The notes beneath the pieces were generated by a model that was given only the letters and a program-made list of their open reading frames with translations, was not told where the DNA came from and ran no database searches. From the NCBI GenBank assembly GCA_963734025.1, contig CAVTFR010000014.1, positions 1-64,000 of the forward strand: a DNA stretch of 64,000 nt. Reading direction: 5' to 3'. The stretch's first letter is position 1. Each line of letters begins with the position of its first letter. The DNA is from JACVRW01 sp963734025 (lineage in GTDB: Bacteria; Actinomycetota; Thermoleophilia; Solirubrobacterales; Thermoleophilaceae). The translations under genes and the position numbers were made by a program. Below, one piece after another: positions 58,261 through 64,000 of this stretch.

Positions 58261-59469
58261 CTACGGGGCGTTCCCCTGAACGGGGATCAGCTCGGTGACC
58301 GCGTCCAGCTGCGCCTGCTCGTCGACCGACACGGCGTCCTCGTCGCCAAGGATCCAGGCGCGGTTGTAGACCGCCTCGCCCGGGTCGTCCTCGTAGCCCG
58401 GCTGAACGCTGAGGAAGTACTCCTCGAGCGGCTTCGGCAAGCGAGCGGCGTCATCGGTGACGAGCAGAGGGGCGAACACGCCGCGCGTGGCGAGCGCGGC
58501 CGCGGCCGGCGCGTCGAGGGGCCGCGACACGTTGGCGAGCGTGAAGTTGTAGCCCGGCACCACCACTCCCCAGCCGAAGTCCCCTTTCTCGTAGCGCGCG
58601 AAGGCGATCGCGTTCTCGACCGGGGTCGCCCCCTCGATCCGCTCGACCGAGCGGGCGATGCCGGTGGGCTTGCCGCCCTTCTTCCCGCCCTTCTCCCCGC
58701 CGCCCTCGAGCCGGCGCACGACGCGCTCCGAGATCACCTGCTCGGTGCCGAGCACGAACACGTTCGGGTTCTCGTGATCGCGGATCGCGTCGAGGACGGG
58801 AGCCGGTATGCCGTCCGCTCGCACCGGCAGCACCGAGTCGCCCGAGCGCGCCGCCCAGGCGGCAGCGGGCATCGCCCACTCGGGCTGCTCGCCCGAGTAG
58901 AGGAGGATGTCGTTGGAGGGACGGCCACGCGCGGCGGAGAAGAAGCGATCGATCGCGGCCGCCCGCGCGAACGGCGTGTCGCCCTCGACGACGGCCGTCC
59001 GGAAGCCCTCCGGGCGCGGGACGTCGGGACCGAGGCGGATCACCTGTGCGTCCTCGGAGAGGTCTGAGCCCTTCGGCTCGAGCCGCTCGAGCGTGTCCTC
59101 GGTCGCCGTGGGCAGCTCCGAGCCGTCAGACAGCAGGATGGGGGCGCCGATCGGGGGCCCGGCGAGCACCGACGCCGCGATGCCGGTGATCCAGTCCTCC
59201 TGGTCGACGAGCACGACGGCGGTCGGCCGGTCGGCGTCGCCCGTGGCGGGGTAGAGCGCGTTTGCGACGCCGGCCGCATCGGCCGCGGCGTCGGCGCCGC
59301 CGACCCGGATCGTGTTGCGCGTCGCGCTCGTCGGAAAGCCGAGCTTCTCCGCGGCCTGCTCTTCGTCGGCCTGCACGCCCACCTGCGGCGGCGTCGCCTC
59401 GTCCTCGCCGAGATCGCAGGCGGCGAGGGTGAGACTGAGGGCCAGAAGGAGGGCGAGCGGACGGCGCAA
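58261..59469 (-). CDS. Lipoprotein with cell wall-binding-repeat-like domains
   Basis: About 402 residues from a TTG at 59469, chosen because it gives a compact lipoprotein signal (RRPLALLLALSLTLAAC, Cys at the lipobox). The frame is open further up to 59577, but that would pass through the acyl-CoA dehydrogenase operator. Two or three repeats resemble cell wall-binding repeat 2: IRVGGADAAADAAGVANALY with PTAVVLVDQEDWITGIAASV, and later ILLYSGEQPEWAMPAAAWAA. Probably attached to the outer membrane leaflet and peptidoglycan-associated. Start uncertain. Confidence 0.7.
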   Translation of the reverse strand: MRRPLALLLALSLTLAACDLGEDEATPPQVGVQADEEQAAEKLGFPTSATRNTIRVGGADAAADAAGVANALYPATGDADRPTAVVLVDQEDWITGIAASVLAGPPIGAPILLSDGSELPTATEDTLERLEPKGSDLSEDAQVIRLGPDVPRPEGFRTAVVEGDTPFARAAAIDRFFSAARGRPSNDILLYSGEQPEWAMPAAAWAARSGDSVLPVRADGIPAPVLDAIRDHENPNVFVLGTEQVISERVVRRLEGGGEKGGKKGGKPTGIARSVERIEGATPVENAIAFARYEKGDFGWGVVVPGYNFTLANVSRPLDAPAAAALATRGVFAPLLVTDDAARLPKPLEEYFLSVQPGYEDDPGEAVYNRAWILGDEDAVSVDEQAQLDAVTELIPVQGNAP

Positions 59470-59543
59470 TGCCGGGCGGACGATAGCCAGATGCTCAGCG
59501 GAAACAGCCTCGCGCCTCGTGCAAAACGCCGCGACGTGGCGTA

Positions 59544-59565
59544 CGATTGACTGGTCAGTCAATCG
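59544..59565. promoter_or_regulatory. TetR-type operator, copy 2, with 9-bp arms
   Basis: CGATTGACT, centre GGTC, then AGTCAATCG. It ends 20 bases before the acyl-CoA dehydrogenase start (59586). Positions 59547-59565 are identical to 51129-51147. The longer arms make this the stronger of the two copies. Confidence 0.72.
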
Positions 59566-59585
59566 CCGCGGAGGCACCGATTCCA

Positions 59586-60833
59586 GTGGATTTCAGGCTC
59601 ACCGAAGAACAGCTCGAGTTCCAGCGGACCTGCCGCAGGTTCGCGGAGGAGGTCATCCGGCCGGTCGCGGCGCAGTACGACCGTGACGAGGGCGTGCCGT
59701 GGGAGGTCATCAAGGCCGCACGCGAGTGGGGTCTCCACGGCATGGACCAGATCACGAAGGTCGGCTCCGATCCGGACGGGATCATGAGCTGCATCTACGC
59801 CGAGGAGCTGCACTACGGCTGTGCCGGGATCGCGCTCGCGATCTCGGGCGGGTCGCTCGCGGCGGCGGGGATCGCGGCCTCCGGCACCCCCGAGCAGATC
59901 GGGCGCTGGGTTCCCGAGTGCTTCGGCGAGGGCGACGAGATCAAGCTCGGCGCCTACGCGGTGACGGAGCCGAGCGCCGGCTCGGACGTGCGCTCGCTGC
60001 GCACCACCGCCGTGCTCGACGGCGACGAGTGGGTCCTGAACGGCACCAAGGTCTTCATCACGAACGGCGGCATCGCCGACGTGACGGTCGTCGTCGCGAC
60101 CGTCGACAAGGAGCTCGGCCACCGCGGCCACGCCTCCTTCGTCGTGCCCAAGGGCACGCCCGGCCTCTCGATGGGCAAGAAGGAGTCGAAGCTCGGGATT
60201 CGCGCCTCGCAGACAACCGAGGTGATCCTCGAGGACTGCCGGGTGCCGATGGACCACCTGCTGGGTGGCTACGAGAAGCTGCAGCGCAAGCTCGAGCGGG
60301 CGCGCTCGGGCGAGTCGACCGGGCGCTCTTCGAACGCGCTCGCGACCTTCGAGATCACCCGCCCGCTCGTCGGGGCGTCGGCGCTCGGGATCGCGCAGGC
60401 GGCATACGAGTGGACGCTCGGCTACCTCGAGGGCCGGGCCGAGGACGACGTCCCGCTGCTCGAGCAGCAGCGCATCCAGCAGACGCTCGCCGACGTGGCG
60501 ACCGAGATCGAGGCGGCTCGGCTGCTCGTGTGGCGCGCCGCCTGGATGGGCCGCAACGGCGTCCCGATGACGGCCGGCCAGGGCTCGATGTCGAAGCTGA
60601 AGGCGGGCGACGTGGCGATGTGGGCAACCACCACGCTCATGGACCTCGTCGGCCCTTACGCCCAGACCACCGACTGCCCGCTCGAGAAGTGGTTCAGGGA
60701 CGCGAAGATCTACCAGATCTTCGAGGGCACGGCCCAGGTCCAGCGGCTCGTCGTGTCGCGCATGCAGCGGGCCGACTACCAGCGCAGGCTCCAGGAGGCC
60801 GCGGCGATCGTCGAGGAGGTCGGCGCGGCCTAG
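59586..60833 (+). CDS. Acyl-CoA dehydrogenase
   Basis: 415 residues from the GTG at 59586 with GGAGG 12 bases upstream. The longer opening begins inside the operator and is rejected. FRLTEEQLEFQRTCRRFAEE start, AYAVTEPSAGSDVRSLRTTA (FAD/substrate), WVLNGTKVFITNGGIADVTV, and catalytic Glu in IYQIFEGTAQVQRLVVSRM. Typical short/medium-chain acyl-CoA dehydrogenase length. It would feed electrons to ETF (etfBA). Shares the operator with the thiolase/3-hydroxyacyl-CoA dehydrogenase promoter. Confidence 0.92.
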   Translation: MDFRLTEEQLEFQRTCRRFAEEVIRPVAAQYDRDEGVPWEVIKAAREWGLHGMDQITKVGSDPDGIMSCIYAEELHYGCAGIALAISGGSLAAAGIAASGTPEQIGRWVPECFGEGDEIKLGAYAVTEPSAGSDVRSLRTTAVLDGDEWVLNGTKVFITNGGIADVTVVVATVDKELGHRGHASFVVPKGTPGLSMGKKESKLGIRASQTTEVILEDCRVPMDHLLGGYEKLQRKLERARSGESTGRSSNALATFEITRPLVGASALGIAQAAYEWTLGYLEGRAEDDVPLLEQQRIQQTLADVATEIEAARLLVWRAAWMGRNGVPMTAGQGSMSKLKAGDVAMWATTTLMDLVGPYAQTTDCPLEKWFRDAKIYQIFEGTAQVQRLVVSRMQRADYQRRLQEAAAIVEEVGAA

Positions 60834-60878
60834 CCGCCCGCCTCGCCCGCGGGGCGGCCGGGCGTATCCTCGGGTTCC

Positions 60879-61784
60879 GTGGTCGTCCCGCTCGCTCACG
60901 TCGGGAGCGGCGTCTTCGAGCCGCTTCAGCTGCTGCCGCCGTTCGCCGCCCTGCTCGCCTATGCGCTGCGCGCGCGGACGCTTCGCAGCCAAGGCCGCCC
61001 GGTGGCGCCGCTGCGTGTGGCGTCCTTCGGCGCCGGCATAGCGCTCGTCGTCGCCGGCCTCGCGACGCCGCTTGCCCACATGGGCGGCGAGCTCGTCTGG
61101 GCGCACATGGCGCAGCACCTGCTGATCGCCGACCTGGGGGCGCTCCTGATCGTCCTGGGGCTGACGGGGCCGATCCTCCAGCCGCTGCTCGCCACCCGGC
61201 TCGCACACAGCCTGCGCGTGCTCGCCCACCCGGTGGTGGCCTTCACGTTGTGGGCGCTCGACCTCTACGTCTGGCACCTGCCCGTCCTGTACGAGGCCTC
61301 GATCAACTCGGACGCCGTGCACGCGCTCCAGCACACCACCTTCGTCTTCTTCGGCGTGACGATGTGGTTCGCGCTGCTCGGCCCGCTGCCCCAGCCCGCC
61401 TGGTTCGGCAACGGCGCGAAGCTCCTCTACATCGTCGCCGTACGGCTGACCGGCGCGCTGCTCGCGAACGTGTTCGTGTGGTCGGAGAGCGTCTTCTACC
61501 CGGACTACCGGCCCGGGCAGGCCGGCTGGGAGATCAGCCCGCTCGAGGACCAGGGGATCGCCGGCACGCTGATGATGATCGAGGGCAGCATCGTGACCGT
61601 GGTGCTGCTCGGCTGGCTCTTCCTGAAGACGGCGCGCGAGAGCGAGGAGCGCCAGGAGCTCGTCGAGCTGGCGAGTGCCCGCGGCGTGCAGGTGAGCGAG
61701 CAGCGAGTGGCGCGGGCGGTCGCCGCCGGGCGCGGCGACGAGCTGCGCCGGCGGCTCGACGAGGGCGCGACGCTGCCGGGTTAG
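60879..61784 (+). CDS. ctaG: CtaG-like cytochrome c oxidase assembly membrane protein
   Basis: 301 residues with about seven helices, from a GTG. The caa3-type CtaG pattern is visible: ELVWAHMAQHLLIADLGALL, WALDLYVWHLPVLYEAS, HALQHTTFVFFGVTMWFALL and NVFVWSESVFYPDY. Conserved histidines in helices probably bind copper for oxidase assembly. The C-terminal 50 residues are charged and cytoplasmic. No oxidase genes are in the window. Confidence 0.85.
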   Translation: MVVPLAHVGSGVFEPLQLLPPFAALLAYALRARTLRSQGRPVAPLRVASFGAGIALVVAGLATPLAHMGGELVWAHMAQHLLIADLGALLIVLGLTGPILQPLLATRLAHSLRVLAHPVVAFTLWALDLYVWHLPVLYEASINSDAVHALQHTTFVFFGVTMWFALLGPLPQPAWFGNGAKLLYIVAVRLTGALLANVFVWSESVFYPDYRPGQAGWEISPLEDQGIAGTLMMIEGSIVTVVLLGWLFLKTARESEERQELVELASARGVQVSEQRVARAVAAGRGDELRRRLDEGATLPG

Positions 61785-62167
61785 GACCAGAACTCGTCGC
61801 TGTAGGCCGGCAGCGCGTCGACCATCCACAGCTTCGTCACCGTGCCGTTGCTCACCTGGGCGAGGAACGCAGCGAAGTTATGGAGCTCGTTGTCCCCGCG
61901 CTCCGCGCGGATCTCGATCATCGTCAGCACGTGCTCCTCGTCGACCGGGAGGATCTGAGTGATCCTGAGGCGGCCGCCGGCGGCGTGCAGGTCCGGAAGC
62001 CGCTGCATGTAGGCCTCGACCCCGCGCACCTCGTCGATGCCGGCGTCGGCGTTCGTGACGTACGCGGTGACGTCGCCGGCGAGCAGTGCCCGAACGGCGT
62101 CCAGGTCGCCCTCGCCGTAGGCCTCGAAGAGCTGCCGCGCAAGGGCGGCGAGCTCGTCAGGCCTCAC
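61781..62167 (-). CDS. SnoaL-like (NTF2-fold) protein
   Basis: 128 residues from the GTG at 62167, overlapping the end of marR by 11 bases. Opens with a helix then GEGDLDAVRALLAGDVTAYV, later RGVEAYMQRLPDLHAAGG and three long strands; this is the cone-shaped NTF2/SnoaL fold. Substrate or ligand unknown. Co-transcribed with the MarR regulator. Confidence 0.7.
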   Translation of the reverse strand: MRPDELAALARQLFEAYGEGDLDAVRALLAGDVTAYVTNADAGIDEVRGVEAYMQRLPDLHAAGGRLRITQILPVDEEHVLTMIEIRAERGDNELHNFAAFLAQVSNGTVTKLWMVDALPAYSDEFWS

Positions 62168-62645
62168 CGTCCGTGATCTCCCGAGCGCGCCGCTCGTTGA
62201 CCTCGACCGCGACCTCGAGGAAGCGGTTGATCACGTCGATCTCCTCGCCGGAGAGCTGTTCGATGTACTCGCGGGCGTAGCCGGCGATCGGGCCGTAGAC
62301 CTCGAAGGCGAGGGCGCGCGCCTTGGGGGTGAGCTCGACGAGGACGCGTCGCCGATCGGCCTCGTCGCGCGTGCGCGTGACGTACCCCATGCCCTCCATG
62401 CGGTCGAGCACCGTCGTCACGGCTCCCGGACTGAGGCTCGCTGCCTCGGCGAGCTCGCCCGCGGTCAGCCCGTCGTGGATGTCGAGCAGGTCGAGGCAGC
62501 GCCCGTCGGTGAGGTTGACGCCCGCAATCCGGCTGAAGGCGTCGTCCATCTTGTCCGACGCGATCTGCTGGAGGCGCACCAGCCGTGCGACCCGCATCAG
62601 GGCGCGCTGGCGATCGTCTGCTCCCGACTGAATTTGATTTGACAT
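62157..62645 (-). CDS. MarR-family transcriptional regulator
   Basis: 162 residues from the ATG at 62645. Winged helix: LTDGRCLDLLDIHDGLTAGE, LAEAASLSPGAVTTVLDRME then GMGYVTRTRDEADRRRVLVE, the MarR recognition helix and wing. Divergent from a DrrAB-type ABC exporter, so it probably represses drug or metabolite export. The AT-rich intergenic repeats are its likely target. Confidence 0.88.
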   Translation of the reverse strand: MSNQIQSGADDRQRALMRVARLVRLQQIASDKMDDAFSRIAGVNLTDGRCLDLLDIHDGLTAGELAEAASLSPGAVTTVLDRMEGMGYVTRTRDEADRRRVLVELTPKARALAFEVYGPIAGYAREYIEQLSGEEIDVINRFLEVAVEVNERRAREITDGEA

Positions 62646-62686
62646 TCGAACGTTTCGATGATCAAATGATTCGAAGTTCAAATGAT
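62645..62686. promoter_or_regulatory. AT-rich divergent operator with repeated TTCGAA and TCAAATGAT
   Basis: TTCGAA at 62645-62650 and 62670-62675 (25 bases apart) and the direct repeat TCAAATGAT at 62662-62670 and 62678-62686. The low GC against the local background marks the marR/ABC promoter and likely MarR binding sites. Confidence 0.55.
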
Positions 62687-62715
62687 CCTACACCCGAACG
62701 AGTGAAGGAGCAAGA

Positions 62716-63684
62716 GTGACAAGCGCAATCGAGGCCGAGGGCCTCGTGAAGACCTATCCGGGAGACGTACGGGCGCTCGACGGCCTGTCGTTCTCGGTGC
62801 AGGAAGGGACCGTGTTCGGGCTGCTCGGCCCGAACGGCGCCGGCAAGTCCACAGCCGTGCGCATCGTCACGACGCTCGCGCGCCCCGACGAGGGCCGGGC
62901 GAGGGTGGCGGGCCATGACGTGCTCGCCGACGCCGCCAAGGTTCGCAACGCGATCGGCGTGGTCGGCCAGGCCGCCGGCGCCGACCGCGAGGCGACTGCC
63001 CGCGAGAACCTGCGGCTCAGTGCGCGGCTGTATGGCATGCGCGGGGCCGATCGCGAGGCCCGCATCGACGAGCTGCTCGAGCGCTTCGGGCTCTCCGACG
63101 CGGCGGACCGGATCGTGCGCGGCTTCTCGGGCGGCATGGAGCGCCGGCTCGACATCGCGCTCGCGCTCGTCCACCGGCCGCGCGTGCTGTTCCTCGACGA
63201 GCCCACGACCGGGCTCGATCCGGAGGTGCGGGCGGACATGTGGCGCGAGCTCGAGCGGCTCGGCCGCGACGAAGGCATCACCGTCCTCCTTACGACGCAC
63301 TACCTGGAGGAGGCCGACCGGCTGGCGGCCCGGCTCGCGATCGTCGATCGCGGCAAGGTCGTGGCCACCGGCTCGCCGGACGAGCTGAAGCGCGAGCTGA
63401 GCGGCGACGCCGTCCAGGTCGAGCTCGAGCAGGCCGAGCTGAACGGCGCGCGGCCCGCGCTCGAGCAGATCCCGGGCATCGGCGAGATCTCGGTCGACGG
63501 ACGCAGGGTCCGGGCGCGCGCGGCAGACGGCGCGCGTGCTGTGCCGGCCGTGCTCGCGGCGCTCGAGACGCACGGTGTCCGCGTGGCGTCGGTGACGGTC
63601 GCGCGGCCGTCGCTCGACGACGTGTACCTCCGCTACGCCGGCCGCTCGTTCGACGCGGCCGACGGCGGAAAGGAGTCCCGATGA
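62716..63684 (+). CDS. ABC exporter ATP-binding protein, DrrA type
   Basis: 322 residues from a GTG with GAAGGAG upstream. Walker A GPNGAGKST, signature SGGMERRLDIA, Walker B VLFLDEPTTGLD, H-loop TTHYLEEADRL. The C-terminal 90 residues (DAVQVELEQAELNGARPALE onward) are the DrrA-type extension. Overlaps the permease gene by 4 bases. Exports a drug or lipid-like compound under MarR control. Confidence 0.92.
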   Translation: MTSAIEAEGLVKTYPGDVRALDGLSFSVQEGTVFGLLGPNGAGKSTAVRIVTTLARPDEGRARVAGHDVLADAAKVRNAIGVVGQAAGADREATARENLRLSARLYGMRGADREARIDELLERFGLSDAADRIVRGFSGGMERRLDIALALVHRPRVLFLDEPTTGLDPEVRADMWRELERLGRDEGITVLLTTHYLEEADRLAARLAIVDRGKVVATGSPDELKRELSGDAVQVELEQAELNGARPALEQIPGIGEISVDGRRVRARAADGARAVPAVLAALETHGVRVASVTVARPSLDDVYLRYAGRSFDAADGGKESR

Positions 63685-64000
63685 CCGCCCTGCGACACAC
63701 CCGCTACATGACCGCGACCCACCTGCTGCAGCTGTGGCGGCAGCCATGGTGGATCGCCGTGACCCTCGTGCAGCCGGTCATCTGGCTGCTGCTGTTCGGC
63801 TCGCTGTTCGAGGTCGTGTCGGACATCCCGGGCTTCGGGACCGAGTCGTACGTCGAGTACCTCGCGCCCGGGATCGTCGTGATGACGGCGTTCTTTTCGG
63901 CGGGCTGGAGCGGCATGCCCGTGATCGAGGACCTCGACCGCGGAGTGACCGACCGGCTGCTCGTGACGCCGATCAGCCGGGGCGCGCTGATCGCCGGCCG
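63681..64000 (+). CDS. ABC-2 type permease, DrrB type (partial, runs off right edge)
   Basis: First 106 residues. Basic start (MTALRHTRYMTATHLLQLWR), first helix (IAVTLVQPVIWLLLFGSLFE), then YVEYLAPGIVVMTAFFSAGW and DLDRGVTDRLLVTPISRGAL, the conserved DrrB/ABC2 pattern. Membrane partner of the preceding ATPase. The rest lies beyond base 64000. Confidence 0.88.
   Translation, partial: MTALRHTRYMTATHLLQLWRQPWWIAVTLVQPVIWLLLFGSLFEVVSDIPGFGTESYVEYLAPGIVVMTAFFSAGWSGMPVIEDLDRGVTDRLLVTPISRGALIAG

Noticed and set aside
59547..59585. Longer N-terminus of the acyl-CoA dehydrogenase starting at a TTG inside the operator
   Set aside because: The start would lie in the operator; GTG at 59586 has a ribosome site and matches the family start.

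Overview
The window is high-GC DNA with tightly packed genes and many 1-8 bp stop/start overlaps. It looks like a chromosome or metagenome contig from a deep-branching actinobacterium. I infer class Thermoleophilia (Solirubrobacterales/Gaiellales-like) from disA-carD-ispD-PHP-ispF-cysS-rlmB-sigH followed by tRNA-Thr, from GTG/TTG starts, and from actinobacterial families (EtfD-type oxidoreductase, exonuclease/GIY-YIG fusion, RskA-type anti-sigma, DUF4383). No CRISPR array, rRNA, insertion sequence or prophage was seen.

Layout. 0-2.4 kb: end of a membrane protein, an APC permease and a divergent Usp-like gene sharing a palindromic operator. 2.5-8.7 kb: a trimethylamine-dehydrogenase-like flavoprotein in one operon with etfB, etfA and a membrane ETF:quinone oxidoreductase. 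8.7-15.6 kb: a phosphoribulokinase-like kinase, a GcvT-like folate protein, a DMT exporter, a LysR regulator, a serine-glyoxylate-type aminotransferase, malyl-CoA lyase and methenyl-THF cyclohydrolase (the last three are serine-cycle functions). 15.6-21.9 kb: pabBC fusion, SRPBCC protein, exonuclease-GIY-YIG fusion, a tiny His/Cys peptide, a broken XRE regulator, radA. 21.9-33 kb: amt with small membrane proteins, a GAF-GAF-PucR regulator, an antiporter, then a type III GS/GmaS-like gene and a three-gene split glutamate synthase (MgsABC/GlxBCD-like). 33-42 kb: disA, carD, ispD, PHP phosphatase, ispF, amidase, cysS, rlmB, sigH, tRNA-Thr. 42-50 kb: PlsC-GpsA fusion, two ECF sigma systems, rhomboid, a cobalamin-binding-like protein, CorC. 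50-62 kb: beta-oxidation genes (3-hydroxyacyl-CoA dehydrogenase, thiolase, three acyl-CoA dehydrogenases, a TetR regulator), a Ser/Thr kinase, a cell-wall-binding-repeat lipoprotein, CtaG. 62-64 kb: MarR and a DrrAB-type ABC exporter cut by the window edge.

Working model (inference): the first 33 kb hold a dispersed methylated-amine/C1 system. TMA dehydrogenase passes electrons through ETF and EtfD to quinone. Methylamine or ammonium enters by Amt, is loaded on glutamate by a GmaS/GS-III enzyme, and is converted by the MgsABC-like complex. C1 units meet folate through GcvT-like and FchA proteins and are assimilated through serine-cycle steps. Several shared non-coding motifs tie these modules together: TGTGGGAT-N3-CACATAG at amt and gmaS/mgs; ATACATAGG at lysR and sga/mcl; GTAC-N3-TTGGTAC at permease/usp and tetR/acyl-CoA dehydrogenase; and a 19-bp identical site at thiolase and acyl-CoA dehydrogenase.

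Caution: five otherwise intact genes (etfD-like, xre, gmaS/glnT, amidase, thiolase) are each interrupted by one single-base frameshift. This may reflect assembly or read errors, so these breaks should not be taken as biology without read evidence.
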